Numbered from the stretch's first letter, positions 41,655 to 50,201 are shown. The stretch is DNA of 64,000 nucleotides from an uncultured Bacteroidota bacterium (GCA_902774395.1 CACYIK010000006.1:49443-113442); one strand, 5' to 3'. Notes: generated by a model from the sequence alone, not told the origin. A program made the numbers and translations.

Positions 41655-43625
41655 ATGCAAGGCAAACTTAACGTACAGACCGAGAACATCTTTCCGGTCA
41701 TCAAGAAATTCCTTTATTCGGACCATGAGATATTTCTGCGCGAGCTCATCAGCAATGCCGTCGACGCCACACAGAAGTTGAAGACTCTCTCGACTCGCGG
41801 CGACTTCAAGGGCGAGCTGGGCGACTTGACCATCGACGTGAAGATCGACTCGAAGAAGAAGACCCTCACTGTCAGCGACCGCGGCATCGGCATGACTGCC
41901 GACGAGGTGGAGAAGTACATCAACCAGATAGCCTTCAGCGGCGTCACCGACTTCATGGAGAAGTACAAGGACAGTCACGAACCGCTGATAGGGCACTTTG
42001 GCCTCGGCTTCTACAGCGCCTTCATGGTCAGCGACAAGGTGGAAATCTTCACCAAATCGTGGAAGGAAGAGCCGGCACAGCACTGGAGCTGCGAGGGCAA
42101 TCCTGAGTTCAGTATGGAAGAGATTGTAGGGGCGTACTCCAGTGTACGTCCGGAATCCGACCGCGGCACCGACATCGTGCTGCACATCGCCGACGACTGC
42201 AAGGAGTTCCTCGAAGAGGGCACCATCCTGCAGCTGCTGAAGAAATACTGCCGCTTCATGCCCGTGGCCATCCGCTTCGGCGAAGAGAGCGTGTGGGTCG
42301 ATAGCGAGACCGACTGCGATAAAGACGGTAAGCCTAAGAGAGTCGAGAAGAAGCAGCCCCGCATCATCAACGACCCCGAGCCTGCCTGGAAAAAGAGTCC
42401 GTCGTCGCTGACAGATGAAGATTATAAAAAATTCTACCACGAGCTGTTCCCCATGAACTTCGAGGAGCCGCTGTTCCAGATACACCTCAACGTCGACTAC
42501 CCCTTCAACCTCACCGGCATCCTCTACTTCCCCAAGGTGCGCAAGACTATCGACCCCAACCGCAACAAGATTCAGCTCTACTGCAACCAGGTCTTTGTTA
42601 CCGACCAGGTGGAAGGCGTGGTGCCCGACTACTTGATGCTGCTGCACGGCGTGCTCGACTCGCCGGACATCCCGCTGAATGTCAGCCGCAGCTACCTCCA
42701 GAGTGACGGCAACGTGAAGAAAATCTCGCAGCATATCAGCAAGAAGGTAGCCGACAAACTGGAAGAAATGGCGAAGAATAGTGATGAGTGCGGAGTGAGG
42801 AGTGATGAATCAAAAGACGCGTCAGCCAACTCATCACCCATCACTCATCACTCATCACTCGAAGAAAAGTGGGACGACATCAAAATCTTCGTGCAGTACG
42901 GCATGCTGACGGATGAAAAATTCTGCGAGCGTGCCATGAAGTTCTACCTGCTCAAAGGTGTGGACGGCAGCTACTACACTCTCGACAGCTACCGCGAGAA
43001 AATCAAGGCCCTGCAGACCGACAAGGACAAGACCGTCTGCTACCTCTACGCCAACAACGCCGAGGAGGAGCACGCCTACATCGAGAAGGCCAAGGCCAAA
43101 GGCTACGACGTGCTGCTGATGGACAGCCCGCTGGAGAGCCACTTCATCAACCTGCTGGAGCAAAAGATAGAGAAGAGCCGCTTCGTGCGTGTCGACAGCG
43201 ACACCGTGGAGAAACTCATCCCCCACGACGACAGCATCCCCGAGAAACTCAGCAAGGAGGAGAAAGAGAAGCTGCAGCCCATCATCGAGGGCGAGATTGA
43301 CAAGCAGAAGTTCACCGTACTGCTAGAGAGCCTCGAAGAGAGCGACGCCCCCATGCAGGTGACACAGAGCGAGTTCATGCGCCGCTACCGCGAGATGGCA
43401 CAGACCTCGGGCGGCGGCATGGGCTTCTACGGCGACTTGCCCGAGAGCTACAACCTCGTGGTCAACATCAACCACCCGCTCATCGGCCGCGTACTCAACG
43501 AGACCGACGCCGAGAAGCAGAAAGACCTCGTCCACCAGCTCACCGACCTGGCCCTCCTCGCCAACGGCCTGCTGAAAGGCGAAGCCCTCAGCAAGTTCCT
43601 CAAACGCTCGGTGGAGATGATATGA
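41655..43625 (+). CDS. htpG: Molecular chaperone HtpG (Hsp90)
   Basis: A 656-residue cytosolic Hsp90. The N-terminal ATPase opens GKLNVQTENIFPVIKKFLYSDHEIFLRELISNAVDAT. DRGIGMT and GHFGLGFYSAFMV complete the GHKL site. The catalytic middle-domain block is LNVSRSYLQSDGNVKKISQHI. Between IAxKVADKLEEMAKN and EEKWDDIKIFVQYG, a mirrored repeat array (42776-42862) adds about 28 residues in frame, at the boundary that follows the ISQHI helix in the middle domain. The usual Bacteroidetes length is about 680. It follows direct repeats that may be a stress promoter. Confidence 0.96.
   Translation: MQGKLNVQTENIFPVIKKFLYSDHEIFLRELISNAVDATQKLKTLSTRGDFKGELGDLTIDVKIDSKKKTLTVSDRGIGMTADEVEKYINQIAFSGVTDFMEKYKDSHEPLIGHFGLGFYSAFMVSDKVEIFTKSWKEEPAQHWSCEGNPEFSMEEIVGAYSSVRPESDRGTDIVLHIADDCKEFLEEGTILQLLKKYCRFMPVAIRFGEESVWVDSETDCDKDGKPKRVEKKQPRIINDPEPAWKKSPSSLTDEDYKKFYHELFPMNFEEPLFQIHLNVDYPFNLTGILYFPKVRKTIDPNRNKIQLYCNQVFVTDQVEGVVPDYLMLLHGVLDSPDIPLNVSRSYLQSDGNVKKISQHISKKVADKLEEMAKNSDECGVRSDESKDASANSSPITHHSSLEEKWDDIKIFVQYGMLTDEKFCERAMKFYLLKGVDGSYYTLDSYREKIKALQTDKDKTVCYLYANNAEEEHAYIEKAKAKGYDVLLMDSPLESHFINLLEQKIEKSRFVRVDSDTVEKLIPHDDSIPEKLSKEEKEKLQPIIEGEIDKQKFTVLLESLEESDAPMQVTQSEFMRRYREMAQTSGGGMGFYGDLPESYNLVVNINHPLIGRVLNETDAEKQKDLVHQLTDLALLANGLLKGEALSKFLKRSVEMI
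42776..42862. repeat. In-frame mirrored (AGTGATG) array with GCTGACGC core in htpG
   Basis: Left arm of AGTGATGAGTG and GGAGTGAGGAGTGATGA units; core AAAAGACGCGTCAGCC (GCTGACGC on the minus strand, 42819-42826); right arm of inverted (CATCACT)n units. Translated as a Ser/Asp/His-rich loop. Confidence 0.88.
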
Positions 43626-43770
43626 GAATGTGTTAACGTGTGAATGCGTTTGCTCCACTTCGGTCGCAGGCCGTGTCTCCTTTGAATCCAGGCAGAATGC
43701 GAGAGTGATATTGAACACGAATTGCCATGAATACGCCATATAATTAATGGATAATTCATGGCAATTCATG
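43626..43770. repeat. (TGTTAACG) word and 14-bp inverted repeat after htpG
   Basis: Directly after htpG is AATGTGTTAACGTGTGAATGCG (partly 8-bp-period). A perfect inverted repeat follows, GAATTGCCATGAAT (43719-43732) and its complement (43754-43767). The remaining gap to 43889 holds nothing recognised. Confidence 0.7.
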
Positions 43771-43889
43771 TTTTCAGCCATGTAAAGATACGCACTTTTT
43801 CCGACGCGCACAAATTTATTTTTCTTCCCCCGCCCCGCCCGACACAATATTTCCCACCCTAACGCGTTATAATATCAAACAATAACAAC

Positions 43890-44189
43890 ATGAGCACCCA
43901 GCAGATACAGCAGACCCTCGCCGAGTACTTCGCCACCCAGCCGGTGCTGAAAGCATGGCTCTTCGGCTCCTACGCCCGCGGCGAACAGCGCGAGGACAGC
44001 GACGTGGACATCATGGTTTCGCTCGACCCTCAGGGTCATGTCGGCCTTTTCAAACTCAGCGGTATGCGTCTAGACCTGATGGACTTGCTCCACCGCGATG
44101 TGGACCTTGTGACCGATAAAGGACTTCTGCCTTTTGCCCGAGAGAGTGCCGAACACGACAAAAAACTGATGTATGAGAGAGCACAGTAA
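43890..44189 (+). CDS. mntA: MntA-like minimal nucleotidyltransferase (antitoxin)
   Basis: A 99-residue nucleotidyltransferase with the motif LFGSYARGEQREDSDVDIMV (GSxARG...SDxD). In known MntA/HepT systems this protein adds AMP to the HEPN toxin and neutralises it. It overlaps the downstream HepT gene by 17 bases, which fits a toxin-antitoxin operon. Cytoplasmic, complete. The pair sits between htpG and a lipoprotein gene with no other mobile-element signs. Confidence 0.9.
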   Translation: MSTQQIQQTLAEYFATQPVLKAWLFGSYARGEQREDSDVDIMVSLDPQGHVGLFKLSGMRLDLMDLLHRDVDLVTDKGLLPFARESAEHDKKLMYERAQ

Positions 44190-44541
44190 AGATCGTATGC
44201 GGCTTGAGCATATCTCCGAAGCCATAGAACGCCTGCAGACCCACGCAGGAAACCTCGCCGAAGATGAGTTGAAGAAGGATGTCATGCGATACTATGGCAT
44301 CGTCAAAAACATTGAGATAATCGGCGAGGCTGCCCGTATGCTGACCGAGGACTTCAAGGCGGCACATCCCGCCGTGGATTGGCGAAGCATTAGCGGCATG
44401 CGCAATTTCCTTGTACATGAATATTTCCAGGTGGACAGCGACACTGTTTTCAGCGTTATCCACAACGAGATACCCGACCTGAAAACCCTTGTCGACCGCT
44501 ACCTTGCCGAGACCGACTGGGAATCCTGGAGCAAACAATAA
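44173..44541 (+). CDS. hepT: HepT-like HEPN ribonuclease toxin
   Basis: A 122-residue all-helical HEPN protein (DUF86/HepT). The RX4H active-site motif is seen as RNFLVH followed by EYF, giving the RX4HXY signature whose Tyr is AMPylated by MntA in characterised systems. Conserved ISEAIERLQ and IGEAARML helices precede it. It overlaps mntA by 17 bases. Expected to cleave RNA when released from its antitoxin. Confidence 0.92.
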   Translation: MREHSKDRMRLEHISEAIERLQTHAGNLAEDELKKDVMRYYGIVKNIEIIGEAARMLTEDFKAAHPAVDWRSISGMRNFLVHEYFQVDSDTVFSVIHNEIPDLKTLVDRYLAETDWESWSKQ

Positions 44542-44553
44542 ACAATATTATAT

Positions 44554-45243
44554 ATGAAACAAACCATCCTCACCCTGGCTGCGGCTGCATTGCTCTTCGG
44601 CGCCTGCGGCACGAAACAGGAACCCGTCAACGAAGAACAACCAAATAACAATACCACTATGGAACTGAAGAACGTCAACGAACGCGTCAATATGGGCGCC
44701 AAACTGTATGTCACGCCACAGCCGGCGCTGATGATTGCCACCTACGACGCCGAAGGCAACCCCGACGTGATGATGGCCGCCTGGGGTGGCCAGTACGAGG
44801 GCAACCAGGTCTGCTTCCAGCTGAGCAGCCACAAGACCACCGACAACCTGCGCCTCAACAAGGCCTTCACCCTCAGCTATGCCGACGCCCGCACGGTGGC
44901 CGAGAGCGACTACTTCGGCATCGCCAGCGGCCGCGACGTGAAGGACAAGGTGGCCCACGTGGGCTTCCACTGCACCAAGAGCGCGAACGTCAACGCCCCC
45001 ATCATCAACGAGTACCCACTGGCTATGGAGTGCAAGGTGGTGGAGATGATTGAGCGCGATGGCGGCGGCGCCTTCGTCGTGGGCGAAATCGTCAACGCCG
45101 TAGCCGACCCCGCCATCCTCACCGACGGCAAGATCGACATCAAGAAGCTCAACCCGCTGGTGTGGGACGGCTCGTCGTTCAACTACTACACCATAGCCGA
45201 CAGCGTGGGCAAAGCTTGGAACAGCGGAATGAAACTGAAATAA
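44554..45243 (+). CDS. Flavin reductase family protein with lipoprotein signal
   Basis: 229 residues. The N-terminus MKQTILTLAAAALLFGAC is a lipoprotein signal (lipobox LFGAC), followed by an Asn/Glu-rich linker. The rest is a flavoredoxin-like FMN-binding split barrel (NPDVMMAAWGGQYEGNQVCFQLS; FTLSYADA; CKVVEMIERDGGGAFVVGEIVNAVAD; NPLVWDG). Family members are usually cytosolic; this one is predicted to be membrane-anchored. The physiological electron partner is unknown. An internal ATG at 44659 would give the cytosolic form, so two start points are conceivable. Confidence 0.88.
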   Translation: MKQTILTLAAAALLFGACGTKQEPVNEEQPNNNTTMELKNVNERVNMGAKLYVTPQPALMIATYDAEGNPDVMMAAWGGQYEGNQVCFQLSSHKTTDNLRLNKAFTLSYADARTVAESDYFGIASGRDVKDKVAHVGFHCTKSANVNAPIINEYPLAMECKVVEMIERDGGGAFVVGEIVNAVADPAILTDGKIDIKKLNPLVWDGSSFNYYTIADSVGKAWNSGMKLK

Positions 45244-45258
45244 TAAATTATAAAGTAT

Positions 45259-46389
45259 ATGAATATCATCATCACCGGCGGTGCCGGATTCATCGGGAGC
45301 CATGTGGTACGTCTGTTTGTCAACAAGTACCCGCAGTATAAGATTATCAACCTCGACAAGCTGACCTACGCCGGCAACCTCGCCAACCTCAAGGACATCG
45401 AGGACAAGCCCAACTACAAGTTCGTGCGCATGGACATCTGCGACTTCGACGGTGTCTACAAGCTGATGCAGGACGAGAAGGTCGACGGCATCATCCATCT
45501 GGCCGCCGAGAGCCATGTGGACCGCAGCATCAAGGACCCCTTCACCTTCGCACAGACCAACGTGATGGGCACCCTCAGCATGCTGCAGGCCGCCAAGCTC
45601 TACTGGGAGAGCCTGCCGGAGAAGTACGAAGGCAAACGCTTCTACCATATCTCGACCGACGAGGTCTATGGCGCCCTGGAGATGACCCACCCCGAGGGCA
45701 TCAAGCCTCCGTTCACCACCAAGGCCAGCAGCGGTGAGCATCACCTCGCCTATGGCGAAAAGTTCTTCACCGAAGACCTCAAATACCAGCCCCACAGCCC
45801 TTACAGTGCCGCCAAGGCCTCGAGCGACCACTTCGTGCGCGCCTTCCACGACACCTATGGTCTGCCCACCATCGTCACCAACTGCTCCAACAACTACGGT
45901 CCCTACCAGTTCCCCGAGAAACTGATACCCCTATTCATTAATAATATACGTCACCGTAAACCCCTGCCCGTCTACGGCAAGGGCGAGAACGTGCGCGACT
46001 GGCTGTATGTCGAGGACCACGCCCGTGCCATCGACCTTATCTTCCATCAAGGCAAGATTGCCGAGACCTACAACATCGGCGGCTTCAACGAGTGGAAGAA
46101 CATCGACATCATCAAGGTGGTCATCAACACCGTCGACCGCCTGCTGGGCCGTCCCGAGGGACAGGACATGGACCTCATCACCTACGTCACCGACCGCGCC
46201 GGCCACGACATGCGCTACGCCATCGACAGCAGCAAGCTGCAGCGTGAGCTCGGCTGGGAGCCCAGCCTGCAGTTCGAGGAGGGCATCGAAAAAACCGTCC
46301 GCTGGTACCTCGACAACCAGGAGTGGATGGACAACGTCACCTCCGGCGACTACATGAAATATTACGAAGACATGTACGCTAATCGGTAA
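45259..46389 (+). CDS. rfbB: dTDP-glucose 4,6-dehydratase
   Basis: A 376-residue short-chain dehydrogenase/reductase that makes dTDP-4-keto-6-deoxyglucose for rhamnose and other surface sugars. The NAD-binding loop GGAGFIGSHVV, the HLAAESHVDRSI block, STDEVYG and the catalytic YSAAKASSDH (YxxxK) are present, together with NCSNNYGPYQFPEKLIPL. It is full length. No other dTDP-rhamnose genes lie next to it. A strong terminator follows the stop. Confidence 0.96.
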   Translation: MNIIITGGAGFIGSHVVRLFVNKYPQYKIINLDKLTYAGNLANLKDIEDKPNYKFVRMDICDFDGVYKLMQDEKVDGIIHLAAESHVDRSIKDPFTFAQTNVMGTLSMLQAAKLYWESLPEKYEGKRFYHISTDEVYGALEMTHPEGIKPPFTTKASSGEHHLAYGEKFFTEDLKYQPHSPYSAAKASSDHFVRAFHDTYGLPTIVTNCSNNYGPYQFPEKLIPLFINNIRHRKPLPVYGKGENVRDWLYVEDHARAIDLIFHQGKIAETYNIGGFNEWKNIDIIKVVINTVDRLLGRPEGQDMDLITYVTDRAGHDMRYAIDSSKLQRELGWEPSLQFEEGIEKTVRWYLDNQEWMDNVTSGDYMKYYEDMYANR

Positions 46390-46420
46390 ACTGAAAATTG
46401 AAAGTTGAAAATTGAAATTC
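46388..46420. repeat. (ATTGAAA)n word after rfbB
   Basis: CTGAAAATTGAAAGTTGAAAATTGAAATT, with 7-10 bp spacing, directly after the rfbB stop and before its terminator. Confidence 0.8.
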
Positions 46421-46449
46421 AAGCGGGGCCTTTTGGCTCCGCTTTTTTT
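46420..46449 (+). terminator. rfbB terminator
   Basis: Stem AAGCGGGGCC / GGCTCCGCTT with loop TTTT, then seven T. Confidence 0.9.
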
Positions 46450-46539
46450 GTTTTGAATTTTTTTTCATTTTTATACAATAAAGAAATATTTTCCCCGTTT
46501 CTTAACTAGAAATATAATTACAAAGCAATATATATAATT

Positions 46540-46893
46540 ATGAATAAAGAGTTGACAAAAGCAGAGGAACAGGTGATGCAAGCCATCTGGAAGATCGAGA
46601 AAGGATTTGCAAACGAGATTGTTGCGGCGGTGGAGAGCGATGCTGCGTACAACACGGTGCTCACCGTGGTGCGTGTGTTGGAGCAGAAGGGCTTTGTGGC
46701 GCACGAAACCTTCAACCGCTCGAACCGCTACTATCCACTCGTCTCACGCGAAGAGTATATGAAACAGATGCTGGGCGGTATCGCGCACCGCTGGTTTGGC
46801 TCGTCGTCGCGGGCGCTGGTGTCGTTCCTCGTCGACAAAAAGGAAGTCAGCCTCGATGACCTTGAAGCCATCACCAAAGAAATTGAAAATTGA
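46540..46893 (+). CDS. BlaI/MecI-type winged-helix repressor
   Basis: A 117-residue Penicillinase_R family repressor. The winged helix covers LTKAEEQVMQAIWKIEKGFANEIVAAV and NTVLTVVRVLEQKGFVAHETFNRSNRYYPLVS. Such repressors control the adjacent BlaR1-like gene and are released by its protease domain. The last codons (GAA ATT GAA AAT TGA) come from the window-wide (ATTGAAA) repeat word, exactly as at the end of the acyltransferase gene at 3081. It is followed after 5 bases by the BlaR1-like gene. Confidence 0.93.
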   Translation: MNKELTKAEEQVMQAIWKIEKGFANEIVAAVESDAAYNTVLTVVRVLEQKGFVAHETFNRSNRYYPLVSREEYMKQMLGGIAHRWFGSSSRALVSFLVDKKEVSLDDLEAITKEIEN

Positions 46894-46898
46894 AAGTT

Positions 46899-48182
46899 AT
46901 GATACGCTGGATCATCTTCTCAACCCTATCGGCAGGCCTTCTATATGGCCTGTACAGCCTCACTTTTCGCCGCGACCGCTGGCTAAAGCTGAATCAATGG
47001 TATCTGCTAATAGCATTGCCCTTCAGCACATTACTTCCTTTTCTCCCTTTGCCCGACATTTTCGCTTCTGCCTCGCAGCCTATCGTTCCGGCTGAGAAAT
47101 TCATGGTGACGTTGAACGAAATCGATATCACAGCCTCATCGTCGACACAGACGATTAGGCTGATGGACATCCTCCCCGAAGCCTACCTCATCGGCCTTGC
47201 GCTATGTCTCGCGTGGCTAATGTTCCAGATGGCGGCGCAGGCGGTGCTTGTCGTCAAGCTCAGGCGGAAGCATACCGTCTATGGGGCTGGCGACGGCTTC
47301 GACATCCCTCGCCGTGCATCGCTCATCCTCACGGACGACAACACCGCGCCCTATTCTTTCTTCAACCAGATAGTGGTCGGCACGCACGGTCTCAGCGACG
47401 AGGAGCTGCACTGCATCCTTGCCCATGAGTCGCATCATGTCAGGGGATTCCATTCGTTCGACCTCCTCTTCGCGAGGATGCTATGCTGCATGGCATGGTT
47501 CAATCCTTTTGTCTGGCTGATGACTCGCGAACTGCGAGCCGTCCAGGAATTCCAGGCCGACGCTGCCTCGCTCGGCGCCTGCGGCCGCGAAGACTATCTG
47601 CACCTGCTCTACAGGCAGGTCACCGGTACCGGATATGGCCATATCACCAATAATTTCCAAAGTATTAACATCAAAAAACGTATTGTTATGATGAACAAAA
47701 CGAAAACGCGCTTCGGCGCATGGAAAGTGCTGGCAGCACTGCCCGTGGTAGCACTGCTGACGATGGTGGGCTGCAAGCCCGCCACCGAAAAGGCTGTCGA
47801 CCAGGAGGAAATCCCCTTCGAATACTCCGGCGAAGACAAGTCTGCACCTATGGATGCCGACACCGACCAAGTCTTCCAGTTGGTGGAAGTGGATCCCGAG
47901 TTCCCCGGAGGAATGGAGGCTCTCACAAAATACCTCTCCGAGAACATCAAGTATCCCGAACAGGCCAAGAAGGATAAAATCCAGGGCAGAGTGTACATCT
48001 CCTTTGTCGTGGAGAAGGACGGCAGCGTTGCCGACGCCAAGGTGCTGCGCGGCATCGGTGGCGGCTGCGACGAGGAGGCCCTCCGCGTAGTCAACGCCAT
48101 GCCCAAATGGACTCCCGGCAAGATGCGCAACACGCCCGTCCGCGTGCAGTTCAACTTACCCGTTGCCTTCAAGCTGCAATGA
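46899..48182 (+). CDS. BlaR1-like M56 metallopeptidase fused to a TonB C-terminal domain
   Basis: 427 residues from ATG 46899. The N-terminal half has membrane helices and the M56 zinc motif HESHH (in ILAHESHHVRGFHSFD) with ELRAVQEFQADA downstream. A second hydrophobic segment (WKVLAALPVVALLTMVGC) leads to a periplasmic region ending in a TonB_C domain (FPGGMEALTKYLSENIKYPEQAKKDKIQGRVYISFVVEKDGS). This BlaR1-TonB fusion is common in Bacteroidetes and replaces the penicillin-sensor domain, so the signal sensed is not a beta-lactam (inference). It overlaps the following LRR gene as ATGA. Confidence 0.9.
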   Translation: MIRWIIFSTLSAGLLYGLYSLTFRRDRWLKLNQWYLLIALPFSTLLPFLPLPDIFASASQPIVPAEKFMVTLNEIDITASSSTQTIRLMDILPEAYLIGLALCLAWLMFQMAAQAVLVVKLRRKHTVYGAGDGFDIPRRASLILTDDNTAPYSFFNQIVVGTHGLSDEELHCILAHESHHVRGFHSFDLLFARMLCCMAWFNPFVWLMTRELRAVQEFQADAASLGACGREDYLHLLYRQVTGTGYGHITNNFQSINIKKRIVMMNKTKTRFGAWKVLAALPVVALLTMVGCKPATEKAVDQEEIPFEYSGEDKSAPMDADTDQVFQLVEVDPEFPGGMEALTKYLSENIKYPEQAKKDKIQGRVYISFVVEKDGSVADAKVLRGIGGGCDEEALRVVNAMPKWTPGKMRNTPVRVQFNLPVAFKLQ

Positions 48183-48883
48183 AAAAGATTTCTTTCGTTG
48201 CAATATTCAGCGTCCTGTTGCTAGCCGGCTGCGGTGCTTCGCGGCCGGCCGGCGGCTGGACGACTTGCGAGTGCGAGCGGGCGATGAAGGTACCGAATAG
48301 GGCGTTCCGTACGTGGCTGGTGGAAAAGGGATATGCCGAGAAGGCTGGATGGAAGAAGTTGAGGGCCACCGAGGAAGGGTGTAGGTTGAAGGAGATGGAA
48401 TGTTTCGGTCAAGGCATCGAGAGCCTTGAGGGTATTGAGTTGTTCCCGCAGCTGGAGCAGCTGACCTGCAGCGACAATCCCATCGAGGAGCTGAACCTCA
48501 ATGGGCTGCCGCAGCTGGAAAGGCTCTACTGCCTCAATGTGCCGCTACGACGACTGGAGATGGACAGATGCCACCACCTGAAGCGTGTGCAGATCAGCTA
48601 TACGAACCTGACATCTGTCGACCTCGCACCATTCCCGGAATTGGAACTGCTGCTCTTCATCTTCTCGCCGCTGACGGAGATAAACCTCACGCCCTGCGTC
48701 AACCTCAAGCAGTTGTATATCCGTGGCACAGAGATTCGCGAGGTGGACCTGCGACCTTGTGTCAAGCTATTGGAGCTTCATGCGCAGGACACACCGCTAG
48801 AAACCATTATTGTCTCCGAGGAGCAGTATAAGGGTGAGATAAAGGCGTCGGTGGGCGACTCGGTGAGAATCGAGGTGCGCTAG
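48179..48883 (+). CDS. Leucine-rich-repeat lipoprotein
   Basis: 234 residues starting at ATG 48179 (MKKISFVAIFSVLLLAGCG, lipobox LLAGC), which overlaps the BlaR1-TonB stop as ATGA. The body holds about six leucine-rich repeats with an LxxLxC(S/L)xNP pattern (LEQLTCSDNPIEELNLNGLPQLERLYCLNVPLRRLEM). The third gene of the blaI operon, it may be an envelope partner or ligand sensor for the BlaR1-TonB protein (inference from coupling). Confidence 0.88.
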   Translation: MKKISFVAIFSVLLLAGCGASRPAGGWTTCECERAMKVPNRAFRTWLVEKGYAEKAGWKKLRATEEGCRLKEMECFGQGIESLEGIELFPQLEQLTCSDNPIEELNLNGLPQLERLYCLNVPLRRLEMDRCHHLKRVQISYTNLTSVDLAPFPELELLLFIFSPLTEINLTPCVNLKQLYIRGTEIREVDLRPCVKLLELHAQDTPLETIIVSEEQYKGEIKASVGDSVRIEVR

Positions 48884-48930
48884 GCAATAATTAATGTGTT
48901 AATGCGTTAATGTGTTAACGTGTTAGTTAT
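48884..48930. repeat. (TGTTAATG)n array
   Basis: Four imperfect 8-bp units (TGTTAATG/CGTTAATG/TGTTAACG/TGTTAG) between the LRR gene and the HAD gene. Confidence 0.85.
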
Positions 48931-48933
48931 TGT

Positions 48934-49527
48934 ATGAAGAATATTATATTTGATTTCGGCAATGTGTTGGTGCAGTGGCATCCGGAGTTGGTCTACGGCG
49001 ACTATTTCGGCGACGAGGCCAAGGCATGGTGGTTCCTGCGCCATGTGGCTGATATAGACTGGCGCCAGCGCATCGACGCCGGCGAGAGTGTAGACGGATG
49101 CATCCGTGAGAAACAGGCGCAATATCCAGAATATGCCGAGGCCGTGGAACTCTACCGCTCCCGCTGGCGCGAGATGCTGACTGACGAGGTGCCAGGCATG
49201 CGGCAGCTGCTCTCCGAGCTACCGGCTGCAGGCTACCAGCTCTTCGGCCTCACCAACTGGAGCATGGAGACTTTTCCTGAAGCCAGGGAGCATTTCGGAA
49301 TCCTGCAGATGATCGACCGCTATGTGGTGAGTGGAGCCGAAGGCTTGGTGAAGCCCGACCCGAGACTCTTCCAAGTGCTCCTCGACCGCTACCAGCTGAA
49401 AGCCGAGGAATGCCTCTTCATTGACGACAATCCCGACAACGTCGCCGCCGCCAAAGGCATGGGCATGCAGGGCATCGTGTTCAATGGGGCGGAGGATTTA
49501 AGAAAAATGATATTCAAAGGGGAGTGA
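48934..49527 (+). CDS. HAD-superfamily phosphatase
   Basis: A 197-residue haloacid-dehalogenase-like hydrolase. Motif I is IIFDFGNVLV, where the first Asp of the usual DxD is present and the +2 position is Gly, as in several phosphatase/dehalogenase-like members. Motif II is LTNWS, motif III Lys in GLVKPDPRLF, and motif IV FIDDNPDN. Subclass I cap. The substrate is unknown; the sequence resembles alpha-D-glucose-1-phosphate phosphatase-like YihX proteins. Cytoplasmic. Confidence 0.9.
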   Translation: MKNIIFDFGNVLVQWHPELVYGDYFGDEAKAWWFLRHVADIDWRQRIDAGESVDGCIREKQAQYPEYAEAVELYRSRWREMLTDEVPGMRQLLSELPAAGYQLFGLTNWSMETFPEAREHFGILQMIDRYVVSGAEGLVKPDPRLFQVLLDRYQLKAEECLFIDDNPDNVAAAKGMGMQGIVFNGAEDLRKMIFKGE

Positions 49528-49562
49528 AAGGGAGTGAAAAGGAGTGAGAGGGGGTGAAAAGA
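49505..49562. repeat. (GGGAGTGAAA)n array
   Basis: Four units (GGGGAGTGAAA, GGGAGTGAAAA, GGAGTGAGA, GGGGTGAAAA) around the HAD stop; the first overlaps its last codons (KGE). Confidence 0.8.
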
Positions 49563-49577
49563 CAAATGCTTTAAGTT

Positions 49578-50201
49578 ATGAAAAAATTTATTGTTGCAGT
49601 ATTAATTTTCAATTTTTATTTTTCATTTTTTAATTTTGCTCAAGCGCAGAACCGTTTTGACGCGACGGCCTTCGCGGGATTCAACATGAGTCAGATTGAC
49701 GGCGACGGTGCCGGCTCATACAACCACCCCGGCCTGCGGGCAGGCGTGGGCACCAGCTTTACGCTGGGCAGCGACCTCGACTCCCCCTGGCGTATGGTGG
49801 TGGAAGTGGCTTTCACCAACAAGGGCTCACACGTCGAGGCCTACGACCGCGACCTCTCGGCCAGCTATATCGAATTACCCATCATGATGTCGTACAACGC
49901 CATGGAGAACCGCCTGCGCGTGGCCGCCGGCATAGCCCCCGCCGTGCTGGTGGGTGCCAGCGTGACAAACTATGGCGCCGAGGACGTCCTCTCGCAGGAG
50001 AACTTCTGCGCCGTCGACTGGCTACCACTCACCCTGAGCCTGCGCTACCGCTTCGCCGACCACCTAGGCATCGAGGCTCGCTACCAGAACTCGTTCCTCA
50101 GCATCACCAAGGAGAACGGCAGCGGCACCTACCGCATCTTCAAAGACAACAAAGGGTGCTTCACCCGTCTGGTCTCCTTTATGTTGACCTATACCTTCTA
50201 A
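49578..50201 (+). CDS. Outer-membrane beta-barrel (PorT-like) protein
   Basis: A 207-residue predicted eight-stranded barrel: FDATAFAGFNMSQIDGDGAGSYNHPGLRAGVGTSF, WRMVVEVAFTNKGSH and a final aromatic FMLTYTF typical of barrel closure. The signal peptide (MKKFIVAVLIFNFYFSFFNFAQAQ) has its hydrophobic core written by an (ATTTTCA)-type repeat array (49600-49640), so the export signal appears to be built from repeat DNA. Function unknown. It ends at a bidirectional terminator. Confidence 0.88.
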   Translation: MKKFIVAVLIFNFYFSFFNFAQAQNRFDATAFAGFNMSQIDGDGAGSYNHPGLRAGVGTSFTLGSDLDSPWRMVVEVAFTNKGSHVEAYDRDLSASYIELPIMMSYNAMENRLRVAAGIAPAVLVGASVTNYGAEDVLSQENFCAVDWLPLTLSLRYRFADHLGIEARYQNSFLSITKENGSGTYRIFKDNKGCFTRLVSFMLTYTF

